Of a stretch of DNA of 64,000 nucleotides, positions 53,073 to 61,931 are shown piece after piece. The DNA lies in NCBI RefSeq assembly GCF_022163125.1, contig NZ_CP091881.1, positions 1,426,001-1,490,000 of the forward strand. Reading direction: 5' to 3'. Below the pieces are notes generated by a model, which was not told the origin of the DNA, ran no database searches, and saw nothing but the letters and a program-made list of their open reading frames with translations. Both the position numbers and the translations under genes were made by a program. The stretch's first letter is position 1. The number at the start of each line of letters is the position of its first letter. Origin of the DNA: Paenibacillus sp. HWE-109. GTDB lineage: Bacteria; Bacillota; Bacilli; Paenibacillales; NBRC-103111.

Positions 53073-53087
53073 AAAGGAGGAATCGAG

Positions 53088-53963
53088 ATGCGTGCATCCA
53101 ACGGAGATAAAATCTTTTACATCACAAACTATCTTGTATTAGCCTTAATTGCCTGCTCAAGCTTGTTTCCGCTTCTTCATTTGATTGCTCTTTCCATTAG
53201 CAGTTCTTCTGCCATTGAAACCGGGAAAGTAAATCTCTGGCCTGTCGACTTCACCTGGGATACGTTTAACGTTCTAATCGAGGGAACACCGCTCGTCCGA
53301 TCATTCAGCAACAGCGCTCTGATTACGTTCGTAGGCGTTGCGTTATGTATGCTCACCACCATTATGGCGGCATATCCGCTGTCGCGCCCTAACTTTTATG
53401 CACGTCGGTTTTTTACGCTTTCGATGATCTTTACGATGATCTTTACGGGAGGCATTATCCCTACTTTTCTGGTTATTCAAAGTTTGGGGCTAGTTAACTC
53501 CTATTGGGCTCTTTGGCTGCCTGGTTTAGTAAGTACGTATAACATGCTTCTTCTACGCACATATTTCGAGAACATCCCGTCTGAAATTGACGATGCGGCA
53601 CGCATGGATGGCTGCAGTGAAGTACGTCTGCTACTTCAGGTTGTATTGCCCATTTCTATGCCTGTTCTCGCGACATTGACGCTTTTTTATGGTGTTGCGT
53701 ACTGGAATATATTTATGAGTATGCTGATTTACATCAACGATACGGATAAACACAACTTAACCGTGCTCGTGCAGCAAATGATTCAAAGCCAGAACGTACT
53801 GCAGCAAACCATGATGGTGCAGCCTGACGACCAGGTTCATGTGGTAGAGGAAGGAATCAAAGCTGCAGGCGTGATCGTCATGATTACCCCGATGTTGATC
53901 GTTTATCCATTTCTGCAAAAATATTTTGTCAAAGGTGTCATGCTTGGTTCCGTGAAAGGTTAA
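53088..53963 (+). CDS. LplC-type sugar ABC permease
   Basis: The 291-residue permease has six helices, the N-terminal NYLVLALIACSSLFPLLHLIALSISSS typical of LplC/YtcP proteins and the EAA loop EIDDAARMDGCSEVRLLLQVVLPISMP, ending KGVMLGSVKG. AAAGGAGG lies at the right distance before the ATG. It follows lplB-like by 15 bases. Confidence 0.9.
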   Translation: MRASNGDKIFYITNYLVLALIACSSLFPLLHLIALSISSSSAIETGKVNLWPVDFTWDTFNVLIEGTPLVRSFSNSALITFVGVALCMLTTIMAAYPLSRPNFYARRFFTLSMIFTMIFTGGIIPTFLVIQSLGLVNSYWALWLPGLVSTYNMLLLRTYFENIPSEIDDAARMDGCSEVRLLLQVVLPISMPVLATLTLFYGVAYWNIFMSMLIYINDTDKHNLTVLVQQMIQSQNVLQQTMMVQPDDQVHVVEEGIKAAGVIVMITPMLIVYPFLQKYFVKGVMLGSVKG

Positions 53964-53980
53964 GGGCAGCAGAGGACTAT

Positions 53981-53990
53981 AAAGGAGGTG
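53981..53990 (+). promoter_or_regulatory. Orphan perfect Shine-Dalgarno in the binding-protein leader
   Basis: AAAGGAGGTG lies about 100 bases upstream of the start at 54088 with no usable start codon at proper distance (the GTG at 53991 is too close, and the short frame ends at 54036). It may act as an RNA-stabilising ribosome-binding element for the binding-protein message. Confidence 0.4.
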
Positions 53991-54087
53991 GTGTTACTTA
54001 GGGGAGTTGGTTCCCAAGATCCGATGAGGTAAGCTTAGGTAAATAAATAACGAATCAGAAATTTCATTCAAAAGGGGTTTATCAAAC

Positions 54088-55758
54088 ATGAAAAAATGGT
54101 TTGCGACATCACTAACAATGGCATTATCGACTTCAATGGTTCTCACGGCCTGCAGTACGAAAGCTCCCGAACAACCGACTTCTCCATCTGATTCCACAGC
54201 AACAGCATCAACAACAACACCTGCCAAGAAAGGGGATATATCAGTATCGGTTTATGATCGTGGAAATATTCCTGCTGCCGAAGGCACACTAGAAGATAAT
54301 CGCTGGACAAAATTTATTAATGAAACAGGACCTGCGAATGTCAAATTTGTACCAATTCCGCGCAACGATGCAGCTCAGAAATTCAATGTACTGTTTGCTT
54401 CCGGATCGGCGCCTGATATTATTAACGAATTTGATCCGAATATATTGAACCCGCTCATTGATCAGAAGCAGCTTATGCCACTAAATGACCTGATCGAAAA
54501 GAACAGTGTGGAGTATAAGAAGGTTCTTCAAGATTATCCCGCACTGAAGAAAGTAGCGACGAGTTCTGACGGTAAGATGTACAAAATTGGACGGGTATTG
54601 GAATCATTTCCAAGTTATGCAGTCTTCGTTCGTGCTGATTGGTTGAAAAAATTGAATCTGGACATTCCGAAAACGTCTGAGGATCTATACAAAGTAGCGA
54701 AAGCGTTTGCGGAGCAAGACCCAGATGGGAACGGGAAGAAGGACACATACGGAATGGCATTGAGTTATCGTTCGGAGTATGTGATCGATATGATGTTCGG
54801 GAACCCGGTGGAACTGTATGGTCTTGTAAACGATCAACCTAGCCGGGCATTTGAACATGCCAAATTGGCGACGGAGTTCAAAAAGCGTTTGTTTGACGAG
54901 GGGCTGATCGACAAAGACTTCGTGAATGACAAAAATGGGGCAAAGGCCAAACAAGACTTTTTAAATGGCAAGATGGGCATTTATCCAACTTTTGTAGGAA
55001 GCTGGTTCGATTCCACAGTAACGGATATACAAACCTTGAAAAAGGCTGTCCCTGACGCCGATGTGATCCCTATCGCACTGCCCAAAAGTCCAGTAGGAGA
55101 ATTTATTCCGGATGTACAAAGCCCAGTGCAAATGACAACTGCGATCAATGCCAAGACCAAAGACCCCGTTGCAGCGATCAAATATATTGACTTTATGGAT
55201 CGTGTCTCGACAGGCACCTCCATGCTCTTCGGGTTGGAAGGCACGCATTACAAGAAGGATGCAAACGGATGTCCGCAAACCATGGACCCCAATAAAAGCA
55301 AGTCGGAAGTTAGCTGGGCGGGGGATTATGCGCAATCCTATTCCCGTTTGCAACTAGGCAAGTGTTCGTTCTTTCAAAGTCAATACAATCCTGACATTCC
55401 AGAACAAAAGGCAGGACTGGACATGTTCAACAAAGCTGAGTCCCTATACCTCGACTCGACCAAAAAATATCGTTTCGTTACCTTGCAAGAGCTTATACCT
55501 TCTTTCCCCAAGGATATGCAAACGTCCTTTAATACAGTTAAGAAGCAAATTACCGATACGTGGTTGAAATCAGTCTTAAGCGGGGACAAATATTCGGTTG
55601 ATCAAGCCTATAAGGACGTTCAGATTGCTTGGGATAAAGCGGGTGGTAAACAAATGGACGACTTTATCATTGGGTGGTACAAAGACAGTAAAGACAGCAG
55701 TTTCATGATGAAAGATTTATGGGAGACTGTTGCCAAACAAGCGCAAATGAAGAAATAA
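54088..55758 (+). CDS. LplA-type sugar-binding lipoprotein
   Basis: The 556-residue precursor has a lipobox (LTAC, Cys at about residue 22), a Ser/Thr linker and the LplA/YtcQ family pattern: ISVSVYDRGNIPAAEGTLEDNRWTKFINE, NVLFASGSAPDIINEFDPN and FAEQDPDGNGKKDTYGM, a calcium-loop-like DxDGNGKKD segment common in these proteins. AAAAGGGG precedes the ATG. It supplies the two lpl-type permeases upstream. The secreted hydrolase encoded 25 bases downstream probably makes its ligand. Confidence 0.9.
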   Translation: MKKWFATSLTMALSTSMVLTACSTKAPEQPTSPSDSTATASTTTPAKKGDISVSVYDRGNIPAAEGTLEDNRWTKFINETGPANVKFVPIPRNDAAQKFNVLFASGSAPDIINEFDPNILNPLIDQKQLMPLNDLIEKNSVEYKKVLQDYPALKKVATSSDGKMYKIGRVLESFPSYAVFVRADWLKKLNLDIPKTSEDLYKVAKAFAEQDPDGNGKKDTYGMALSYRSEYVIDMMFGNPVELYGLVNDQPSRAFEHAKLATEFKKRLFDEGLIDKDFVNDKNGAKAKQDFLNGKMGIYPTFVGSWFDSTVTDIQTLKKAVPDADVIPIALPKSPVGEFIPDVQSPVQMTTAINAKTKDPVAAIKYIDFMDRVSTGTSMLFGLEGTHYKKDANGCPQTMDPNKSKSEVSWAGDYAQSYSRLQLGKCSFFQSQYNPDIPEQKAGLDMFNKAESLYLDSTKKYRFVTLQELIPSFPKDMQTSFNTVKKQITDTWLKSVLSGDKYSVDQAYKDVQIAWDKAGGKQMDDFIIGWYKDSKDSSFMMKDLWETVAKQAQMKK

Positions 55759-55782
55759 GCCAGACGCTGAGGAGGGGATAAC

Positions 55783-58700
55783 ATGGGGAAGTATAAGCAA
55801 TTTGCATGCGTCTTGGGTCTCTTATTATTCATGTTAATTGGAGCACGAGCCGCTCATGCGGCGGTTATTCAGCAGTTGCCGGTTTCTAACCCAGGATTTG
55901 AAACGCTAACGGTAACAAGCGGTGTGTACAGTCCCAAAGAATGGAAGACGTGGTGGTGGAGCGGTCCTGTGAACACCCCGTCCAGTGCGGCAGCAAATTA
56001 TACGGAGAATGAAAAAAACGGCGGGCAGCGCTCCGTATTTATTAGCAGTGTCAGCACAGGATACGCGGGGTGGGTATCGAACCCCATAACGCTTCCTTCG
56101 AATATGACTTCATTTCGAATTACGGCTAAACTCAAGACATCGGAAGATTATTCAGGAAACAAACCACGGTTGTGGGTTTCCTTTCAGAATAACGGAACCT
56201 TCCTAGGGTCCTACACAACGGATCAGACGGAGGGATTGCCACTCACGGATTGGACTGAGGTGAGGTTTACCGTTGATCGAAGCCAGTTTCCAGTTGGCAC
56301 CAACACGCTGGTGCTGAAATTATCGACAACCAGCATGAATACTGCGGAGCCAGTAAGCGGCAAACTTTACTATGATGATGTAATGCTGGAGGCGTCGGAT
56401 GAACCCATTCCGGTTGCACAGCAACTGCCGGTTTCCAATCCGGGTTTCGAGACATTAATCGTGACCAATGGTATTAACGGTCCAAAGGATTGGAAAACCT
56501 GGTGGTGGAACGGATCAGCGAACACTCCTCCGGTTTCAGCAGCAAACTATACAGAGACTGAGAAAAGTGGCGGTCTGCGCTCGGTGTACATCAACAGCGT
56601 CAGCAGTGGTTACGCAGGATGGGTGTCCAGTCCCCTGACACTTCCGTCCAATATGACATCGTTTCGATTGACAGCCAAGCTGAAGGCATCGCAGGATTAC
56701 TCGGGCAATAAACCGCGATTGTGGGTCTCCTTCCAGAACAACGGAACGTTCCTAGGGTCCTACACGACGGATAAAACGGAGGGGTTGTCGCTGGCAGATT
56801 GGACGGAGGTGTCGTTTACCGTGGATCGAAGCCAATTTCCTGCCGGCACCAATACACTTGTCCTGAATTTGACGACCGCCAGTATTAATGCTGCGACACC
56901 GGCAAGCGGCAAACTGTACTTCGATGACGTAAAGGCGGAAGCGTCGAACCAATCGCTGGGACCTGTTATGTTTACGTTGAAAGGAAGTAAATTTGCTAGC
57001 TGGTGGAATCTGGGAGAACCTGTCGTGTACCAATTGAACGCTGGAGCAGTACCGACATCAGCTAAATCCATTATTGGCAGCGTTTACAATTCGGATAATG
57101 AACGGATAGATCAAGTATCGGTTTCGAGACAGACGTTTCTCGATCAAGGTTGGAACTGGACGCCTTCGGAGCCCGGATATTACGAAGTTGCTTTTGCGTA
57201 TCAACAGAACGGCGCTGCGGATTTAACGGATCTGCCTGTCAATTATACGTATTCACAGACAGATCTGACTACGTTTTCACGTGAGCGATATTCATTGGTT
57301 GTAAGTCAGGGGCCAACGAAGCCAATTTCGCAGAGATGGCCAACCATGGGCTTTAGTTACCAGCTTTCCGAAGGCGAGAATGCCATGAAATTGGCTGATC
57401 TAGTGGGATTTCGCTTTGCGCGGATTCATGCAGTGCCATGGGGATCGCAGTTCCGCGATACGAGTTGGGCGATTCAACCGTCACGCGGTGTTTATGATTG
57501 GTTGAGATTCGATGACCAAATCAACAAGCTGACAAGTTACGGGTTCGATCTGACTGGAAATCTGTTATACACGCCGCAGTGGGCATCGCCGCATCCAGAG
57601 CAGACGCAGGCAAATATCAGTGTCCCGGCCTATTCCGCTTATGCTCCAGTCGATATGAAGGATTGGGAAGATTTTGTTCGTGCCGTCGTTACCAGGTATG
57701 ATACTCGGATTAAGACTTGGGAGGTATGGAATGAGCCAAACTTGCCTGGGCTGAGCGTGTTTTGGTTGGATTCGACCGAACGCTTCGTTGAACTGTTGAA
57801 AACTGCGTATCAGACAATCAAAGAGGAGCAGCCGGATTCTGATGTATGGATTGGCGGACTTGCAGGACGCAACTATTTGTCATTTTATAAAGAACTGCTC
57901 AGTTTGGGCGGAGCGTCCTATTTCGATAAGCTCTCGCTGCATGGTTACCTGCCCGATCCGCGCGAATTCCAGCGTATAGATCAGGTTTTTGGAGTCGCTT
58001 CCAAACAGTGGGCCGATTCGGAGAGTCATGCGATTCTGGTCAATTCGAATTCAGTAACAGGCCCTGTGCCTACGGAATCGGAGATCGCTAAGCGCATGAT
58101 CGTTGACTTCCTCTCACAGCTCAAATGGGGAACGCAAAAAATTGCCTTATTTCATATGTTGAATTTATCGGAAATGGAAACTTTATCTTATGCCAAGAGT
58201 ACCGGTACTGTTACGCACGCATCGGGTTTGTTCCGCTCTAAGCCGCGAGTGGAGCCGAGACTCGCTGCGTCCGTAGCTCATCATTTTCTCGATCTTGCTG
58301 GCCAATCGCTCGTCTATAAAGGAGAGTACGTTCTCGGGGATGGACAAAAAGCAGTTGTACTAGACAATGACGGGACCGGGCTCATCGGTTTGTGGACTGA
58401 CGCATCCTCAGAAGCTCCGATCGATGCGCGTCTAGCGGCTGCCTTCACGGGAGAGACTCTCGTTACGGACTGGGAGGGCAAAGTGCAAAGCGCCAATACT
58501 CTATTGAGCATACATCCTGGCAAGGTATATTGGATAAGTCATGCGGATAGCACTGCATTAGCCGCTCTCCCGATCTCAGAGCCGTTCTTGATCTCTGATT
58601 TCGACCGTAATTCGAATCAAATCGATGTCCCTGAGTCGAATGGAATCAGTGGAGAACTATTCAACCCTGCCACATTGGAAGTCACTGACCAGGCTGTTTG

Positions 58701-60063
58701 GACTACCGATAACTGGACGTACAAGGCAGCTGCCCAGTCAACGAAACCAGCGGATTTTGACGCTTCTTTTGCGGCGGGGTATTCAGATAGCGGGCTGGAC
58801 CTGATCGTTCGTGTGAAGGATGGGACATTTGTTCAGGATAATCCACTGGGAAGCTTCTGGAAAGGGGACAGCGTACAGTTCGCGATCGACACATTCGGCC
58901 AGGGATTTACGGGAGATCAGGTAGAATTCCAGGCAGCATTGACAGCGCAGGGTCCAGTGCTATATAAACAATCCGTACCTTATGTTGGCGGCAACTTGCC
59001 AACCAACTGGACACCGGGCAATAGCGTAGCGCAGTTCGCATCCCTGAAGGTAGATCAAACGGTCACCGGAGAAACAACTTACTATATCCATGTAAATTCC
59101 TCTGAATTATATCCTTATGTACATGATCCGCAAAGTCCACTTCGACTGTCTGTGCTGGTCAACGACAATAACGGCAGCGGTCGGCTTGGCTATCTGGAAT
59201 GGAGCAGCGGGATTGGCAGTGATAAGAATCCGGGGAAATATGGAAAAGTGTGGATAGCGGCAGATACAACGGTACCAACTGCAGAAGTTGCCTATCGCGC
59301 GGCAACCGCACAAAGTGTGATTGCCACAATCATACCGAGCGAATCGGTAACGATCACGAATAACGGAGGTTCAAGCAGCTACACATTCATCTATAATGGC
59401 AGCTTTACCTTCGAATTCGTCGACGCAGCAGGAAATCACGGCACGGCAACTGCAACTGTAAACAGTCTTGCAGCCAAAAGTAAAGCGATACCAGGAGCAT
59501 TGGTACTATCTGATGACAATGGCTATGATACTGGACTTCTGGACGGAACATACAAGGTTACGATGAACATGTGGTATGGAGAAAACGGCAGGCTGTATAA
59601 GCTTTACGAGAATGATGTTTTAATTGATACGCAAATCCTTACAGACAATTCTCCAAACGCACAAACAGTGACAACCGCTGTTTACGGCAATAAAAATGGG
59701 ACCTATCGTTACTATGCGGAGCTTACGAATGCCTTCGGTACAACAACGAGCAGCACGTATGATGTAACGGTTACGAGAGCAGCGCCAGACAAACCGGTTT
59801 TGGCGAGCGATAACTGGGATGGCGACGGCAGTTTCAAGGTCACCATGAACCTGTGGTGGGGAAAGAATGGAACCGTGTATCGTTTATATGAAAACGGCGT
59901 TCTCATCGATACACAACCACTTCTGGATCATACCCCCTTTGCTCAATCAGCAGTAACGAGCATTGCCAATAGAGCAATAGGCACCTATGAGTATCGTACT
60001 GAGCTTGTCAACGATGCGGGAGCCATATCCAGCGATAAGATGATTGTAAATGTAACGAAGTAA
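55783..60063 (+). CDS. Large secreted modular glycoside hydrolase (GH39/GH5-like core, CBM-like repeats)
   Basis: The 1426-residue protein has a signal peptide (cleavage near AHA, residue 27). Two near-identical modules of about 175 residues, 30-203 and 213-386, look like carbohydrate-binding beta-sandwiches (PVSNPGFETL...WKTWWW...SGKLYYDDV). After a beta domain, a TIM-barrel of clan A type (about 520-880) has TWEVWNEPN with probable acid/base Glu651. Then come a CBM9-like module (about 960-1150; GDSVQFAIDTFGQG), a Thr-rich linker and two C-terminal repeats of about 95 residues (VTMNMWYGENG, VTMNLWWGKNG) known from Bacillota chitinases. It would cut a large polymer outside the cell for the lpl-type importer. 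The exact GH family and substrate are not settled by eye. Confidence 0.82.
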   Translation: MGKYKQFACVLGLLLFMLIGARAAHAAVIQQLPVSNPGFETLTVTSGVYSPKEWKTWWWSGPVNTPSSAAANYTENEKNGGQRSVFISSVSTGYAGWVSNPITLPSNMTSFRITAKLKTSEDYSGNKPRLWVSFQNNGTFLGSYTTDQTEGLPLTDWTEVRFTVDRSQFPVGTNTLVLKLSTTSMNTAEPVSGKLYYDDVMLEASDEPIPVAQQLPVSNPGFETLIVTNGINGPKDWKTWWWNGSANTPPVSAANYTETEKSGGLRSVYINSVSSGYAGWVSSPLTLPSNMTSFRLTAKLKASQDYSGNKPRLWVSFQNNGTFLGSYTTDKTEGLSLADWTEVSFTVDRSQFPAGTNTLVLNLTTASINAATPASGKLYFDDVKAEASNQSLGPVMFTLKGSKFASWWNLGEPVVYQLNAGAVPTSAKSIIGSVYNSDNERIDQVSVSRQTFLDQGWNWTPSEPGYYEVAFAYQQNGAADLTDLPVNYTYSQTDLTTFSRERYSLVVSQGPTKPISQRWPTMGFSYQLSEGENAMKLADLVGFRFARIHAVPWGSQFRDTSWAIQPSRGVYDWLRFDDQINKLTSYGFDLTGNLLYTPQWASPHPEQTQANISVPAYSAYAPVDMKDWEDFVRAVVTRYDTRIKTWEVWNEPNLPGLSVFWLDSTERFVELLKTAYQTIKEEQPDSDVWIGGLAGRNYLSFYKELLSLGGASYFDKLSLHGYLPDPREFQRIDQVFGVASKQWADSESHAILVNSNSVTGPVPTESEIAKRMIVDFLSQLKWGTQKIALFHMLNLSEMETLSYAKSTGTVTHASGLFRSKPRVEPRLAASVAHHFLDLAGQSLVYKGEYVLGDGQKAVVLDNDGTGLIGLWTDASSEAPIDARLAAAFTGETLVTDWEGKVQSANTLLSIHPGKVYWISHADSTALAALPISEPFLISDFDRNSNQIDVPESNGISGELFNPATLEVTDQAVWTTDNWTYKAAAQSTKPADFDASFAAGYSDSGLDLIVRVKDGTFVQDNPLGSFWKGDSVQFAIDTFGQGFTGDQVEFQAALTAQGPVLYKQSVPYVGGNLPTNWTPGNSVAQFASLKVDQTVTGETTYYIHVNSSELYPYVHDPQSPLRLSVLVNDNNGSGRLGYLEWSSGIGSDKNPGKYGKVWIAADTTVPTAEVAYRAATAQSVIATIIPSESVTITNNGGSSSYTFIYNGSFTFEFVDAAGNHGTATATVNSLAAKSKAIPGALVLSDDNGYDTGLLDGTYKVTMNMWYGENGRLYKLYENDVLIDTQILTDNSPNAQTVTTAVYGNKNGTYRYYAELTNAFGTTTSSTYDVTVTRAAPDKPVLASDNWDGDGSFKVTMNLWWGKNGTVYRLYENGVLIDTQPLLDHTPFAQSAVTSIANRAIGTYEYRTELVNDAGAISSDKMIVNVTK
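55867..56939 (+). repeat. Tandem duplication of a CBM-like module
   Basis: Bases 55867-56390 and 56416-56939 encode two modules that are identical at most positions. Third-base differences are common while the protein is kept, so this is an older duplication held under selection rather than a fresh copy. Confidence 0.85.
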
Positions 60064-60151
60064 GAGATTAAATCTACCCCTGTATAAACATGAAACAGCA
60101 CCTAGTTACCAAAGTAAGATGTGAGTTATAATACAACATATATACCTCATC

Positions 60152-60180
60152 ATGGCAACCGTTCATTGGACGGTTGCCAT
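60152..60180. other. Perfect hairpin before the second YesM-type kinase gene
   Basis: ATGGCAACCGT and ACGGTTGCCAT pair perfectly around a seven-base loop. No T run follows, so it could be an operator or an mRNA leader structure as well as a terminator for the upstream hydrolase gene. Confidence 0.5.
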
Positions 60181-60209
60181 TGCACATTGGTAGCGAAGGG
60201 GAGAGAGGA

Positions 60210-61931
60210 ATGATCATCAACAAAAGGCAGCTGTTTTTCTCGCTTCGACTCAAATTTTTACTCGTATTTACGTTGTTTATTGTGGTTCCTATTTTATTGA
60301 TGTTATTTCTATATTTCATTCAATCTGACAAAATAGTTATGAGACAAATGACCGACACGCAAACTGAGGTTTTAAAGCGGGTAACGGACCGAGCCGATGA
60401 CATGCTCAATCGGACTTTAAATGTTTCTAATTTGCTTACCAACGATTATGATGTTTTGCAATTGCTTAGAAGTTCGGGGCAGTCCGACTTAAATGACTAT
60501 CCAACCTATCAGAGGGTTATTGGTCTGCAGAGCAAGATGGACAACTTGATTTCTTATATTTTGGACAATCATGCTATTGTTGCGGTCTATGGATTTAATG
60601 GCAGCATCTTTGCGACCAATCAGGATGAAGAGATACTTAAAGTGATGCCTGATTATGCGAAACAAGCCAAGGAAAAAAATGGAGCTCCTGCCTGGGATGT
60701 AAACCCTTCTTTGATAGTGAAAGGCCTTGAAGGGAACCAAGAAGGGGGCTTTATTACGATGGTCCGGTTAATCAGGGGGGAGACGACAAAGGGCTATGGG
60801 TTTGTCTTTATCGCTTTTCCAATCAAGGAAATGTTTCTCGTTTCCAATGGGTTAGAGGAGGATTCTCCAGCCCAATTCCTCATATCGGATAATAATCGAT
60901 TGCTCTGGGGCAGGGATGATTTGTGGCATAAGCTTGAAGCGGGAGAAGCGGGTTCCATATTTACGCAAAGCTTAAAAGCAACAGGCTGGCAGTTGCGTTG
61001 GATTCCCATGCAGGAGCAATGGATGCAGCAGTTGAAAAACGTACGCACGACAACGACATGGGGTGTTATCGTTTTATTCGCGTGCTTTCTATTCATCTAT
61101 GTCCTATTTACCCTCCGTTTAATGAAGCCTATTCGCTCGCTTGTGCAGGCCATGGGAAAAGCAGCTTCCGGGAATTTCGAGAAGCCCGCTTTGGCTGGAG
61201 GGAACGATGAAATTGGACTGCTAAGCCATCATTTCAACCGTATGCTGTCGAGCTTGAAGGAAATGGTTACGACTCTTCGCGAAGAGCAGCAGCTGAAAGA
61301 GGAGGCCAGGTTTCATGCTCTTCAGGCGCAAATTTCTCCCCATTTCCTGTTCAATGCCCTTAATTCTATTAAGTGGCTGGCGTTATTCTCGGGTGCCAAA
61401 AACGTTGGGGATATGATTACTTCCTTAGGCATTATGCTCAGCTACAGTATGAAGCAGGAAAGTGAAGTTGTCACACTGCGAGATGAGCTTGATTTCATAG
61501 AGCACTATTTTTCGCTGCAAAAAATTCGCTTTAACGATAATATAGACTTGATCATTCAAGTCGATGAAAGTTTGTTGTCTGCGCGTATGCTTAAATTTAC
61601 CCTTCAACCTATTGTAGAAAACAGTATTATCCATGGGAATCGAATGCCTTTAAGCATCCGTATTGCGGCTTATCAGGAAGATGGGTTGTTGTTTGTCACG
61701 ATTACAGATAATGGTCAAGGGCTGTCAGAAAGAAAGTTTGCAGACGATGCGCTTGAGGAATCCAATCCCATCAGACAAGGCAAATATAGTGGAATCGGGC
61801 TTGAGAATGTGCAGAGTCGGATTCGTATGCATTTCGGGGAACCTTATGGGCTATTGATGCATAATGGCACGGATGTCGGGGTGGAGACGGTTATCAAGCT
61901 GCCTTGGAACAGGATGGAGGAGCCAGCATGA
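60210..61931 (+). CDS. YesM-type sensor histidine kinase
   Basis: The 573-residue kinase has helices at about 15-40 and 285-310 around an extracellular sensor, a HAMP domain (RLMKPIRSLVQAMGKAASGNF), QAQISPHFLFNALNSIKWL with phospho-His 378, and ATP-binding LQPIVENSIIHGN and GIGLENVQSRIRMHFGEPYG. GGGGAGAGAGG directly precedes the ATG at 60210; the frame extends to a TTG at 60174 without support. It is coupled by overlap with the response regulator gene and is the likely sensor for the transport system that begins at 63643. Confidence 0.92.
   Translation: MIINKRQLFFSLRLKFLLVFTLFIVVPILLMLFLYFIQSDKIVMRQMTDTQTEVLKRVTDRADDMLNRTLNVSNLLTNDYDVLQLLRSSGQSDLNDYPTYQRVIGLQSKMDNLISYILDNHAIVAVYGFNGSIFATNQDEEILKVMPDYAKQAKEKNGAPAWDVNPSLIVKGLEGNQEGGFITMVRLIRGETTKGYGFVFIAFPIKEMFLVSNGLEEDSPAQFLISDNNRLLWGRDDLWHKLEAGEAGSIFTQSLKATGWQLRWIPMQEQWMQQLKNVRTTTTWGVIVLFACFLFIYVLFTLRLMKPIRSLVQAMGKAASGNFEKPALAGGNDEIGLLSHHFNRMLSSLKEMVTTLREEQQLKEEARFHALQAQISPHFLFNALNSIKWLALFSGAKNVGDMITSLGIMLSYSMKQESEVVTLRDELDFIEHYFSLQKIRFNDNIDLIIQVDESLLSARMLKFTLQPIVENSIIHGNRMPLSIRIAAYQEDGLLFVTITDNGQGLSERKFADDALEESNPIRQGKYSGIGLENVQSRIRMHFGEPYGLLMHNGTDVGVETVIKLPWNRMEEPA

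Noticed and set aside
53991..54036. Leader peptide of 15 codons after AAAGGAGGTG
   Set aside because: The GTG is only two bases from the Shine-Dalgarno core, too near for initiation; the element is reported as a possible RNA stabiliser instead.
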